From Sphingomonadales bacterium UBA656 (GTDB lineage Bacteria; Pseudomonadota; Alphaproteobacteria; Sphingomonadales; Sphingomonadaceae): a stretch of DNA of 64,000 bases. A model generated the notes under the pieces. That model searched no databases. It had not been told where the DNA came from and worked only from the letters and a program-made list of their open reading frames with translations. The DNA is taken from NCBI GenBank assembly GCA_002299895.1, contig DBOC01000004.1, forward strand, positions 1 to 64,000, written 5' to 3'. Of the stretch, positions 17,742-27,098 are shown in pieces. Position numbers and translations under genes: made by a program. Within the stretch, counting starts at the first letter, position 1, and the number at the start of each line of letters is the position of its first letter.

Positions 17742-20700
17742 TTAATAATAGTCTTGAAGTGGCCGAACTTCAAGTTGCCGTTGTTGCAGCGCGTCAATGG
17801 CTTGCGCAACCGCCACGCTTCCGGCGGCCGTGGTATATTGCGAAACCTTGCCCGCAAGCGCGGAACGGCGAATTTCTTCACTGTCTTTGAGGCTTTGCCA
17901 ACCTTCGGTGGTGTTGAAGATCAGCTGAATTTCGCCATCCTTGATCTTGTCGACAATGTGTGGGCGGCCTTGTGCAACCTTGTTCACGCGCTCAACCTCA
18001 ATGCCCTGCGCACGCAGATAATTTGCAGTGCCATCCGTAGCACAGACCGTAAAGCCGCACGCAATCGCTTGACGGACCGCACGCACAATCACGGGCTTGT
18101 CGGTGTCTTTCACCGAAACGAACAACTTCCCGCTCATCGGCGGGGGCATACGCGCGCCGATTTGCGATTTGGCAAAGGCCGTCGCAAAATCACGGTCAAT
18201 ACCCATGACCTCGCCCGTTGACTTCATTTCGGGCGACAGCACGGGATCGACACCGGGGAAGCGATCAAACGGGAACACCGCTTCTTTCACCGCGATATAA
18301 TCAATATCGAGATTGATCGGCGGCAAATCCTTCAACATCTCACCTGCCATGACGCGCGCCGCGATCTTGGCTATCGGCGCACCGATAGCTTTGGCGACGA
18401 ACGGTACGGTGCGGCTGGCACGCGGGTTCACTTCGATAAGATAAACTTCACCGTCCTTCACCGCGAACTGTATGTTCATTAGCCCTCGGACATTTAGGTT
18501 TACCGCCAGCAATTCCGCCTGACGGCGGATTTCAGCGATGATGTCGGCGGGAAGGCTATATGGCGGGATGGTGCACGCAGAATCGCCGCTATGCACGCCG
18601 GCCTCTTCGATATGTTGCAGGATACCGGCAACCACGACCTCATCGCCATCGCACAACGCATCGACATCAACTTCGATCGCATCGCGCAGATAGCTGTCGA
18701 TTAAGACCGGTGAGTCGCCGGAAACAATAACAGCCGTCTGGATGTAATTTTCCAACTGTGACTGCGTATCGACGATCTCCATAGCGCGGCCACCAAGTAC
18801 ATAAGACGGGCGCATGAGGACGGGATAACCAATATTTTCTGCTACCTTGATGGCTTCTTCACGGCTGCGCGCGATGCCATTTTCGGGCTGCTTGAGCTTA
18901 AGCTTGCTAATCAATGCTGCAAACCGCTCACGGTCTTCGGCCAAATCTATGGCGTCAGGCGACGTTCCCAAAATCGGAATACCCGCCGTCTCAAGCGCCT
19001 TTGCCAAATTCAACGGCGTCTGTCCGCCAAATTGAACGATCACACCTTTCAGCGTGCCATTCTGTTGCTCGACATGGAGAATTTCCAAAACATCCTCGGC
19101 AGTCAGCGGTTCGAAATACAGACGATCGGACGTATCATAGTCGGTCGACACCGTTTCGGGATTACAGTTGACCATGATCGTTTCATAACCCGCGTCCGCC
19201 AGCGCAAAGCAGGCATGAACGCAGCAATAATCAAACTCGATCCCCTGCCCAATACGATTTGGTCCGCCGCCCAATATGACAATCTTTTCACGATTGGTTG
19301 GCTGGCTCTCGCATTCCGGCACACCAAAGCTTGGCGCCTCATAAGTAGAATACATATATGGCGTTTTCGCCTCAAACTCTGCAGCGCAGGTGTCAATCCG
19401 CTTGAACACCGGTCGCACACCTAATTTGTGTCGCAGCGCGCGCACCTCATCTTCAGTGACTGCGCCCGCCATTGCACGGGCCGCTTGCATCGCAATACCC
19501 GAACCACGACGGATTGCCGTTTCCATGCCAGGGCGCACATTCACCGACTCCACCGCGAGATAGGCAAGCCTTTTGTCGGAGAAACCCATAGCTTTCAAAC
19601 GACGCAGCGCCTCTGCATTATTGGGTAGGCCGTTCGTCTTGACGTCATTCTCGGCAGCGATGATTTCTTGTAGCCGCTCGAGAAACCATGGGTCGAACTT
19701 CGCGATGGCATGGATTTCGGATACGCTCATGCCCTCGCGCAGGGCTTGTGCCGCAACCAACAAGCGGTCAGGTGTCGCGCGGCTAAGCTCGGCGGACAGT
19801 TCGTCCTTTGACGCCCCGCGCAGGGCATCTATATAATTAAAGCCCGACAATCCGGTCTCAAGCCCTCGAAGCGCCTTTTGTATGCTTTCGTGAATGTTTC
19901 GGCCAATCGCCATCACCTCACCCACCGATTTCATGGCGGTATGCAGCAACGGCTCGGCGCCCTTGAACTTCTCAAACGCGAAACGCGGAATTTTGGTAAC
20001 GACATAGTCAATCGTAGGTTCAAACGACGCTGGCGTTGCGCCGGTAATGTCATTGGTGATCTCGTCGAGCGTGAAGCCAACGGCCAGCTTCGCAGCAACT
20101 TTAGCGATAGGAAAGCCAGTCGCCTTTGACGCCAATGCAGAAGAACGCGAAACGCGCGGGTTCATTTCGATGACAATCAGGCGGCCATCCTTCGGATTGA
20201 CTGCGAACTGTACGTTCGAACCACCTGTTTCTACACCGATTTCACGCAAACAAGCGATGCTGGCGTTACGCATGATCTGATATTCTTTATCGGTCAACGT
20301 CAGTGCCGGTGCAACTGTGATAGAATCGCCGGTATGGACGCCCATCGGGTCCACATTTTCGATGGAACAGATTATGATAGCATTGTCGGCGCGGTCGCGG
20401 ACAACCTCCATCTCATATTCTTTCCAACCGAGAAGTGACTCTTCAATCAAAACTTCGGTTGTCGGAGACGCATCCAACCCGCCGGCAACGATCTTGATAA
20501 ACTCGTCGCGATTATAGGCAATACCACCGCCGGTGCCGCCCATGGTGAAGCTTGGGCGAATGATGGAAGGCAGGCCAGTGCGTTCCAACACTTCCAGCGC
20601 CTCTTCCATCGAATGCGCGATGCCCGATCGCGCGGATTCCAGACCGATTTTGGTCATAGCGTCGCGGAATTTGATCCGATCCTCGGCCTTATCAATCGCC

Positions 20701-21062
20701 TCAGCATCAGCGCCAATCATTTCGACACCATATTTCGCCAGCGTGCCATCGTTGAACAAGGCCAAAGCGACGTTTAGCGCCGTCTGCCCGCCCATCGTCG
20801 GCAACACTGCGTCGGGTCGCTCTTTTTCGATGATCTTGGCAACGATTTCGGGCGTAATCGGCTCAACATAGGTCGCGTCGGCCATATCCGGATCGGTCAT
20901 GATCGTCGCAGGGTTCGAATTGACGAGGATGATGCGATAGCCCTCCTCGCGCAGCGCCTTACATGCTTGCGTCCCCGAATAATCAAACTCGCACGCTTGC
21001 CCGATAATGATGGGGCCAGCGCCGATGATGAGGATGGATTTTATGTCAGTGCGTTTGGGCAT
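17742..21062 (-). CDS. carB: Carbamoyl phosphate synthase large subunit
   Basis: The 1106-residue subunit makes carbamoyl phosphate from bicarbonate, ATP and ammonia channelled from CarA. It is a tandem of two ATP-grasp halves (each with the RPSFTMGGTGGGIAYN- or RPSYVLGGRAMEIV-type loop and an EMNPRVSRSSALASK- or EVNPRASRTVPFVAK-type region). An oligomerisation domain lies between them and a methylglyoxal-synthase-like allosteric domain at the C-terminus. It is slightly longer than the E. coli protein of 1073 residues. Its ATG overlaps the stop of a 37-codon ORF (TAATG) that in turn overlaps carA. Confidence 0.98.
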   Translation of the reverse strand: MPKRTDIKSILIIGAGPIIIGQACEFDYSGTQACKALREEGYRIILVNSNPATIMTDPDMADATYVEPITPEIVAKIIEKERPDAVLPTMGGQTALNVALALFNDGTLAKYGVEMIGADAEAIDKAEDRIKFRDAMTKIGLESARSGIAHSMEEALEVLERTGLPSIIRPSFTMGGTGGGIAYNRDEFIKIVAGGLDASPTTEVLIEESLLGWKEYEMEVVRDRADNAIIICSIENVDPMGVHTGDSITVAPALTLTDKEYQIMRNASIACLREIGVETGGSNVQFAVNPKDGRLIVIEMNPRVSRSSALASKATGFPIAKVAAKLAVGFTLDEITNDITGATPASFEPTIDYVVTKIPRFAFEKFKGAEPLLHTAMKSVGEVMAIGRNIHESIQKALRGLETGLSGFNYIDALRGASKDELSAELSRATPDRLLVAAQALREGMSVSEIHAIAKFDPWFLERLQEIIAAENDVKTNGLPNNAEALRRLKAMGFSDKRLAYLAVESVNVRPGMETAIRRGSGIAMQAARAMAGAVTEDEVRALRHKLGVRPVFKRIDTCAAEFEAKTPYMYSTYEAPSFGVPECESQPTNREKIVILGGGPNRIGQGIEFDYCCVHACFALADAGYETIMVNCNPETVSTDYDTSDRLYFEPLTAEDVLEILHVEQQNGTLKGVIVQFGGQTPLNLAKALETAGIPILGTSPDAIDLAEDRERFAALISKLKLKQPENGIARSREEAIKVAENIGYPVLMRPSYVLGGRAMEIVDTQSQLENYIQTAVIVSGDSPVLIDSYLRDAIEVDVDALCDGDEVVVAGILQHIEEAGVHSGDSACTIPPYSLPADIIAEIRRQAELLAVNLNVRGLMNIQFAVKDGEVYLIEVNPRASRTVPFVAKAIGAPIAKIAARVMAGEMLKDLPPINLDIDYIAVKEAVFPFDRFPGVDPVLSPEMKSTGEVMGIDRDFATAFAKSQIGARMPPPMSGKLFVSVKDTDKPVIVRAVRQAIACGFTVCATDGTANYLRAQGIEVERVNKVAQGRPHIVDKIKDGEIQLIFNTTEGWQSLKDSEEIRRSALAGKVSQYTTAAGSVAVAQAIDALQQRQLEVRPLQDYY

Positions 21063-21175
21063 TATGCTACCTGTCGCTTGATAATATAGACCGCAGAGGG
21101 CGCGCTACTCCAGGAACCGTCCACATATTGGACAACAACATATTCCCATTGGTGTGGAACGTTCGCAGCGGTCAC
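21062..21175 (-). CDS. Putative 37-residue microprotein or coupling ORF between carA and carB
   Basis: This ORF starts with GTG at 21175, overlapping the carA stop as GTGA, and ends with TAA at 21064-21062, overlapping the carB ATG as TAATG. It exactly fills the gap between the two subunit genes. The predicted peptide includes VPHQWEYVVVQYVDGSWSS and ends IIKRQVA; it is not Ala/Gly-biased like out-of-frame reading of neighbours. The peptide may be functional, or translation may simply carry ribosomes from carA to carB. I know no family for it. A longer reading of the same frame to 21289 would lie inside carA and is less likely. Confidence 0.5.
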   Translation of the reverse strand: MTAANVPHQWEYVVVQYVDGSWSSAPSAVYIIKRQVA

Positions 21176-22329
21176 TTCATCATCTCCGCGAATTTTTCGA
21201 AGAGATAATGGCTGTCCTGAGGACCGGGTGAGGCTTCTGGGTGATATTGCACAGAAAACGCTGACTGGTCCGCGAGTTCGAAACCGCAATTGCTGCCGTC
21301 GAATAGGCTGATATGCGTTGCCTTGGCGTTGGCGGGCAAGGTCGCTGCATCGACGGCAAACCCGTGGTTCATACTTGTGATTTCAACTGCACCGTCGCTG
21401 AGGCGCTTGACGGGATGGTTCGCGCCGCGGTGGCCCTGATGCATTTTCTCGGTCTTTGCGCCCACCGCGAGACCAAGCATTTGGTGGCCCAAGCAAATGC
21501 CGAATAAGGGTTTTTTGGTTTCCAACCATTTCTGGATAACAGGCACAGCATAGACACCCGTTGCGGCGGGATCGCCGGGGCCATTCGACAGGAACAGGCC
21601 ATCGGGCGCGTGTACCATGATGTCTTCAAAGGTTGCGGTGGCCGGGACAATGGTCACATCGCAACCGACATCGACGAGGTTACGCAGGATATTGTGTTTG
21701 ATGCCATAATCAATGGCGACGACCTTTTTACGCCCCTTGGCTGGCGCGGTATAGCCCGCACCCAGCTTCCAAAGCCCTTGATCCCAGCCATAAGTTTGCA
21801 ACGTGGTGACATCCTTGGCGAGGTCCATGCCCTCAAGTCCTGCCCAGGCCTTAGCGCGGGCCAACATGGCGGGCACATCAAAATCGCCACTGGCGGAATA
21901 TGCAATCACGGCGTTTGGCGCGCCGGCCACGCGGATCAGCCGCGTCAGTGCGCGGGTGTCTACGCCGGAGATACCGATGCGGCCATTTGCCTTCATCCAC
22001 GCATCAAAATGCTGCGTACTGCGGAAGTTGGATGGGTTAGTCACATCTTGCCGGACAATTGCGCCCAATGCGTGCGGGTTCAACGCCTCGACATCCTCTG
22101 GGTTGGTGCCCACATTGCCGATATGCGGGAATGTGAAATTGATGATTTGCCCAGCGTAAGACGGGTCTGTCATCACTTCCTGATAACCCGTCATCGCGGT
22201 ATTGAAGCAAACTTCGCCAACTGCTTGTCCCTCGGCGCCAAAGCCCCTACCCCAGATGACTTCCCCGGACGCCAGAACCAATACCCCCGTCGCTCCAGAA
22301 GGCGCGCGCGAAGAAATGGGGTCGGCCAT
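21172..22329 (-). CDS. carA: Carbamoyl phosphate synthase small subunit (glutaminase)
   Basis: The 385-residue subunit hydrolyses glutamine and passes ammonia to CarB. The N-terminal CPSase domain (VCFNTAMTGYQEVMTDPSYAGQ) is followed by a class I glutamine amidotransferase domain. The nucleophilic Cys lies in FGICLGHQMLG and the His/Glu pair in VQYHPEASPGP. The gene is the first of carA-microORF-carB-greA-rhomboid on the minus strand. No obvious attenuator is seen upstream, though a REP-like palindrome lies in the divergent gap. Confidence 0.98.
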   Translation of the reverse strand: MADPISSRAPSGATGVLVLASGEVIWGRGFGAEGQAVGEVCFNTAMTGYQEVMTDPSYAGQIINFTFPHIGNVGTNPEDVEALNPHALGAIVRQDVTNPSNFRSTQHFDAWMKANGRIGISGVDTRALTRLIRVAGAPNAVIAYSASGDFDVPAMLARAKAWAGLEGMDLAKDVTTLQTYGWDQGLWKLGAGYTAPAKGRKKVVAIDYGIKHNILRNLVDVGCDVTIVPATATFEDIMVHAPDGLFLSNGPGDPAATGVYAVPVIQKWLETKKPLFGICLGHQMLGLAVGAKTEKMHQGHRGANHPVKRLSDGAVEITSMNHGFAVDAATLPANAKATHISLFDGSNCGFELADQSAFSVQYHPEASPGPQDSHYLFEKFAEMMK

Positions 22330-22456
22330 GATGGGGTCGCTCCTGATAAGCAGATTACAGCAATGTCGCTAAGGCACCGCGCCTAGAGATTGCGGCCCAA
22401 AGCGTCAATGCAGAAATCGAGAAAGCTGTGGAATGTTTTACGCAATGTGTTCTCAA

Positions 22457-22486
22457 CCGTCCTGCTGAACTTGTTTCAGGGTGACG
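22457..22486. repeat. REP-like intergenic palindrome, copy 2 (imperfect)
   Basis: The right arm contains TTCAGGGTGACGG, identical over 13 bases to the right arm of the palindrome after gyrA. The left arm CCGTCCTGCTGAA pairs with it except for three central mismatches. It lies in the 209-base gap between the divergent carA and yqeY. Confidence 0.65.
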
Positions 22487-22538
22487 GAATTTGGATGTTC
22501 GTCTAACGCTATACATCATCAAAAATTCGGAACCAAAT

Positions 22539-22991
22539 ATGATTCGCGACACCATAAAAGCCGCACAGATTACTGCCATGAAAGAGGGCAATAAGGACCG
22601 CCTGGCCGCAGTTCGCCTGATCCTCGCCAAGATTAAAGACCGCGACATCGAACTGCGCACCGCATCTCAGCAGCCAGATGACGACGCGATGGTGGTTGAG
22701 GTCATGCAGAAAATGATCAAGCAACGCCGCGAATCGATTGCGTTATATGAACAAGGTGGCCGCGCCGAGCTTGCTGCGGTTGAAGCTGCTGAACTAGCAA
22801 TTATCGAAGATTTCCTGCCTGCACAGTTGAACGACGCCGACACCAGCGCCGCAATTGAGGCTATCAAGATTGAACTCGGCGCGGAAAGCCTGAAAGATAT
22901 GGGTCGCGTCATGGCAGTCTTGAAAGAACGTCATGGTCCACAACTCGACATGAGTAAGGCCAGTGCTTTGGTAAAGGCAGCGTTGGGTTAA
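22539..22991 (+). CDS. GatB/YqeY domain protein
   Basis: The 150-residue product is a stand-alone YqeY protein, homologous to the C-terminal helical domain of the GatB subunit of Asp/Glu-tRNA amidotransferase. It begins MIRDTIKAAQITAMKEGNKDRLAAVRLI and has the conserved EDFLPAQL segment and the DMGRVMAVL motif. A tRNA-related role is assumed for the family but not established. It ends 1 base before dnaG, so the two are co-transcribed. Confidence 0.93.
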   Translation: MIRDTIKAAQITAMKEGNKDRLAAVRLILAKIKDRDIELRTASQQPDDDAMVVEVMQKMIKQRRESIALYEQGGRAELAAVEAAELAIIEDFLPAQLNDADTSAAIEAIKIELGAESLKDMGRVMAVLKERHGPQLDMSKASALVKAALG

Positions 22992-22992
22992 G

Positions 22993-24858
22993 GTGGCACT
23001 TACCCCGCAATGGCTGGACGAATTACGTGCGCGGATTACGCTATCCGCGCTGATTGGCCGTACTGTAAAGGTTACCAAGGCTGGCCGCGAGTTTAAGGCC
23101 TGCTGCCCGTTCCATAACGAGAAATCGCCGAGCTTCACGATCAATGACGAAAAGGGCTTCTACCATTGCTTTGGCTGTTCTGCACATGGGGATGCCATTC
23201 GCTGGATGACTGACCAGCGCGGTCTGTCTTTCATGGATGCCATAAAAGAACTTGCAGCAGAGGCCGGTATGGATGTCCCTGCCCCTGATCCAAAGGCAGC
23301 ACAGCGCGCCGAGAAGGCCAACAACCTGTATGACGTCATGACGGCAGCGCAGGAATGGTTCGTCACGCAATTGCTTTGCGTCGAAGGCGCGGCCGCGCGT
23401 GGGTACCTTAAGCAGCGCGGATTTACGGAGCAAACGATCCGCGACTTTGGTTTCGGGCTCGCACCGGACAATCGCACAGGCTTAAAAACAGCACTCAAGC
23501 AGTTTGGTGATCCCATGTTGATTGAGGCAGGGTTGCTGATCTCGGTTGATGGAAAAGCGCCTTATGATCGGTTCCGCGGACGTTTGATGATCCCTATCCG
23601 CGACCCACGTGGGCGCGTGATTGCCTTTGGTGGCCGGATTTTGGGCGAAGGCGAACCCAAATATCTCAACTCGCCTGACACGCCGTTGTTCGACAAGGGC
23701 CGCACGCTTTACAATTTGGACAAATGCTCACCCGCCTCGCGCCAAACGGGCCGGGTGATAGTGGTCGAAGGCTATATGGACGTTATCGCTATCGCGCAGG
23801 CGGGCTTTGCAGACACGGTTGCGCCCTTGGGCACAGCACTGACCGAACAGCAGATTCAGATGCTCTGGCGGATGACAGAAAAGCCGTTGTTATGTTTTGA
23901 CGGCGACGCTGCTGGGCAAAAAGCCGCCATGCGCGCGGCTTTGCGCGCACTGCCATTGTTGAAACCTGGCCATAGTCTCCAATTTGTGACCTTGCCCCAG
24001 GGACAAGACCCAGACGATTTGGTCAAAGCTTCAGGAGCCACCGCACTCACAACACTTCTAGAAGCCTCTGAGCCGCTCGTTGAGAGACTATGGAAAGCAG
24101 AACTGTCTTCCGGGCCACTCGACACTCCAGAGGACCGTGCGGGGCTTAAACAGCGTCTAGGCGCACATATGTCAAATATCACGGACGGCGAAATTCGTCG
24201 TCATTATGCCGACGCCTTTCGCGAGCGGTATGACAATTTATTCGCGCCGCGACGCAGCGCGCCATTTACGCCATCTGCGCCCTTTATGAGCGGGCAGAAG
24301 CCCAATTGGCGCAAGCCGCTCACGTTGCCGCCGCGCGCCGAAACCAAAAACTTCAACGCCAAGGGCTCGGACTTTCTCATTCAAGGTGTACTCGCAGCGC
24401 TGTTGCGCAACCCCGCACTCATTGCACAGCATCATGAGGCGCTAAGTGACTTCGTTCCACCGGACCCGAATCACGCCGCTTTGCTCAATGGGATGCTCAA
24501 CGAATCTTTTGGTAAAGAAACGCTTGATACCGAGGGGCTAATTACCATATTGGGCGAGAAGTTGTATAATGTCGCCTCAACACTGCTCCACAGCAAAGGT
24601 AAGGTCTTTGCCTTTAACCGGGGAGAGTTCGGTACGGGAGGCAACGGATTTTCCAACGTTTCAAAAGATTTGGGCGAAGCAATCAGGCTAATGAAGCAGC
24701 GGCCTGCGCTTGAAGAAGCTCTGGAACGCGCCACGCATTTAGCGAGTTTGGAAATGACTGAAGAAACTTTTGCTGAGCAGCAAAGGTTGCGAAACGAAAA
24801 AAAGGCATTTGACGATCGTATCATCGAATTTTTTCGGCGTGATACGGATAGTTTGTAA
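22993..24858 (+). CDS. dnaG: DNA primase
   Basis: The 621-residue primase makes RNA primers at the replication fork. The N-terminal CHC2 zinc ribbon has Cys38, His41, Cys59 and Cys62 with canonical spacing (CPFH and CFGC). The catalytic TOPRIM core carries VVEGYMDVIAIAQAG and FDGDAAGQKAAMRA. The C-terminal helicase-binding part is divergent, as usual. It starts with GTG one base after the yqeY stop. Confidence 0.97.
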   Translation: MALTPQWLDELRARITLSALIGRTVKVTKAGREFKACCPFHNEKSPSFTINDEKGFYHCFGCSAHGDAIRWMTDQRGLSFMDAIKELAAEAGMDVPAPDPKAAQRAEKANNLYDVMTAAQEWFVTQLLCVEGAAARGYLKQRGFTEQTIRDFGFGLAPDNRTGLKTALKQFGDPMLIEAGLLISVDGKAPYDRFRGRLMIPIRDPRGRVIAFGGRILGEGEPKYLNSPDTPLFDKGRTLYNLDKCSPASRQTGRVIVVEGYMDVIAIAQAGFADTVAPLGTALTEQQIQMLWRMTEKPLLCFDGDAAGQKAAMRAALRALPLLKPGHSLQFVTLPQGQDPDDLVKASGATALTTLLEASEPLVERLWKAELSSGPLDTPEDRAGLKQRLGAHMSNITDGEIRRHYADAFRERYDNLFAPRRSAPFTPSAPFMSGQKPNWRKPLTLPPRAETKNFNAKGSDFLIQGVLAALLRNPALIAQHHEALSDFVPPDPNHAALLNGMLNESFGKETLDTEGLITILGEKLYNVASTLLHSKGKVFAFNRGEFGTGGNGFSNVSKDLGEAIRLMKQRPALEEALERATHLASLEMTEETFAEQQRLRNEKKAFDDRIIEFFRRDTDSL

Positions 24859-24876
24859 GAGTATCGGGGAATTATT

Positions 24877-26916
24877 TTGGCAAGTCGCGCAAATGAAAAC
24901 GAAGAAGATATCGGCGAAAACGGCGATGCGCCGCTGATTGACCTAAATGATGCGACGGTCAAAAAACTGCTCGCCAAGGCTAAGCGCCGGGGTTTCCTTA
25001 CGTACGATGAACTGAATGCGGCCCTGCCGCAGGATCAGATGTCGTCCGAACAAATCGAAGACATCATGTCCGCAATTAACGACATGGGCGTGCAGATCGT
25101 CGAGAATGACGAAGCCGGCGACGATAATGAGGACGATACTGAGGAAGAAGTCGAGACCATCGACAATATTTCCGAAAATGACCCGCGCTCGTTGACGAGC
25201 ACGGTCAAGAAGACTGGTGCAGGTGAACGCACTGACGACCCAGTTCGTATGTATTTGCGCGAAATGGGCGCAGTAGAATTGCTGTCCCGCGAAGGCGAAA
25301 TAGCTATCGCGAAGCGTATCGAATCTGGTCGCGACACCATGATCTTGGGCCTGTGTGAAAGCCCGATCACTTTCCACGCAATTATCGACTGGTCCAATGC
25401 GCTCAATGACGGCGAAATGCAGTTGCGCGAAATTCTTGATTTGGACGCCATGCTTTCGAAAGAGCCTGCCCCAGAATCGCTCACTGAAGATGGCGAAGAA
25501 GAAGGTGATGGCGAAATCAGCGAGAAAACCGCTGGTCCTTCCTATAAAGAGGAAGATGAAGTCGAAGACGAACCGGACGCCGCAAGCGACGATGACGAAG
25601 ATTTGACGGAGCGGCGCTCACGCCCTGTCGAGGAAGAGGAAGAAGATAACACCCTCAGCCTGGCGCAAATGGAAGAGGCGTTAAAGCCTGCTGCGCTAGA
25701 ACGCTTCGCCAAGATAACGTCATTGTTCAAGAAATTCTCAAACATTCAGCTTGAGCGTATGCGCGCACTGAATGCTGGTGAAGATTTTTCCACAGCTTCG
25801 GAAAATAAGTATCACAAATTGCGTGAAGAATTGACCGCAGAAGTTGAAAGCGTGCAGTTCCATGCGAACAAGATCGAATATCTTGTCGATCAGCTTTACT
25901 CATTCAACCGCCGCCTGACGGCGTTGGGTGGTCAGATGCTGCGCTTGGCCGAGCGGCACAAGGTTCCCCGCAAGGCATTCCTGGATAGCTATATGGGTCA
26001 TGAGCTCGATGAGAATTGGCTGGCCGAAGTGTCCAACATCGACAAGAAGTGGACGGCTTTTGCCACCAATGAGGCCGAAGGCGTCGAACGCATCCGCAGC
26101 GAGATAGCCGACATCGCAGCCAATACCGGTATGTCGCTCGGCGAATTCCGCCGTATCGTGAATATGGTGCAAAAAGGCGAGCGCGAAGCACGCATCGCGA
26201 AAAAGGAAATGGTTGAGGCGAATTTGCGCCTCGTTATTTCGATTGCCAAAAAATACACCAACCGCGGCTTGCAATTTCTCGACCTTATTCAGGAGGGCAA
26301 TATCGGCCTGATGAAGGCGGTCGACAAATTTGAATATCGCCGTGGGTACAAGTTCAGCACTTATGCAACTTGGTGGATTCGTCAGGCGATCACCCGCTCG
26401 ATCGCCGATCAGGCGCGGACCATCCGTATCCCCGTGCATATGATTGAAACGATCAACAAGTTGGTGCGCACAAGCCGCCAGTTCCTGCACGAACAAGGGC
26501 GCGAGCCAACTCCGGAAGAAATGGCCGAACGCCTTTCAATGCCGCTTGAAAAAGTGCGCAAAGTGATGAAAATCGCCAAAGAACCCATCAGCCTTGAAAC
26601 CCCAATTGGCGATGAAGAAGACAGCCATTTGGGCGACTTTATCGAAGATAAAAATGCGATCATTCCTGTCGATGCCGCCATTCAGGCAAATTTGAAGGAA
26701 ACGGTCACGCGTGTTTTGGCATCGCTTACCCCTCGCGAAGAACGTGTGCTGCGTATGCGCTTTGGCATTGGGATGAACACCGACCACACGCTTGAAGAAG
26801 TCGGTCAGCAATTCAGCGTAACGCGTGAGCGTATTCGTCAGATTGAGGCCAAGGCGCTGCGCAAGCTCAAGCATCCAAGCCGCAGCCGCAAAATGCGCAG
26901 CTTCCTCGACCAATAA
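24877..26916 (+). CDS. rpoD: RNA polymerase primary sigma factor (sigma-70, RpoD)
   Basis: The 679-residue sigma factor directs housekeeping transcription. Region 1.1 is at the N-terminus, and region 1.2 (DPVRMYLREMGAVELLSREGE) follows an acidic stretch. A large acidic non-conserved insert spans about residues 200-265. Region 2 (NLRLVISIAKKYTNRGLQFLDLIQEGN... and TWWIRQAITRSIADQ) and region 4.2 (TLEEVGQQFSVTRERIRQIE) are complete. It starts with TTG, with GGGGA about 7 bases upstream. The yqeY-dnaG-rpoD order is the sphingomonad form of the macromolecular synthesis operon. A terminator follows. Confidence 0.98.
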   Translation: MASRANENEEDIGENGDAPLIDLNDATVKKLLAKAKRRGFLTYDELNAALPQDQMSSEQIEDIMSAINDMGVQIVENDEAGDDNEDDTEEEVETIDNISENDPRSLTSTVKKTGAGERTDDPVRMYLREMGAVELLSREGEIAIAKRIESGRDTMILGLCESPITFHAIIDWSNALNDGEMQLREILDLDAMLSKEPAPESLTEDGEEEGDGEISEKTAGPSYKEEDEVEDEPDAASDDDEDLTERRSRPVEEEEEDNTLSLAQMEEALKPAALERFAKITSLFKKFSNIQLERMRALNAGEDFSTASENKYHKLREELTAEVESVQFHANKIEYLVDQLYSFNRRLTALGGQMLRLAERHKVPRKAFLDSYMGHELDENWLAEVSNIDKKWTAFATNEAEGVERIRSEIADIAANTGMSLGEFRRIVNMVQKGEREARIAKKEMVEANLRLVISIAKKYTNRGLQFLDLIQEGNIGLMKAVDKFEYRRGYKFSTYATWWIRQAITRSIADQARTIRIPVHMIETINKLVRTSRQFLHEQGREPTPEEMAERLSMPLEKVRKVMKIAKEPISLETPIGDEEDSHLGDFIEDKNAIIPVDAAIQANLKETVTRVLASLTPREERVLRMRFGIGMNTDHTLEEVGQQFSVTRERIRQIEAKALRKLKHPSRSRKMRSFLDQ

Positions 26917-26935
26917 CCTGATACGAATGCATTAA

Positions 26936-26975
26936 ATCGGGCCCTTTCCTACTCTAAGGATTGGGCCCGTTTTTA
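26936..26975 (+). terminator. Rho-independent terminator after rpoD
   Basis: The stem CGGGCCC (26938-26944) pairs with GGGCCCG (26963-26969), and an inner TCCT/AGGA pair closes the loop. The hairpin ends in TTTTT. Confidence 0.9.
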
Positions 26976-27066
26976 TATTAGCAGGCTCGCCCCATGTTCA
27001 GGCGTTCAGCCACGCACTTGGTCCCGCAGTATCCTGTTGCATATCGCGATTAGCCCACTTAACGAA

Positions 27067-27082
27067 TTAATCGTTCGATTAA
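27067..27082. promoter_or_regulatory. Operator-like palindrome upstream of the MoxR gene
   Basis: TTAATCG (27067-27073) and CGATTAA (27076-27082) form a perfect inverted repeat with a 2-base centre, 16 bases before the MoxR ATG. A TTAA also sits at 27059-27062. The position suits a repressor site. The spacing does not match the TTAA-N7-TTAA CtrA consensus. Confidence 0.4.
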
Positions 27083-27098
27083 CAAAAAGGGTTTGTCC

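Noticed and set aside
21610..22386. A 258-codon open frame antisense to carA.
   Set aside because: No domain, no ribosome site, and carA is certain.
27059..27082. A CtrA binding site (TTAA-N7-TTAA).
   Set aside because: The TTAA elements are spaced by 4 and 8 bases, not 7.
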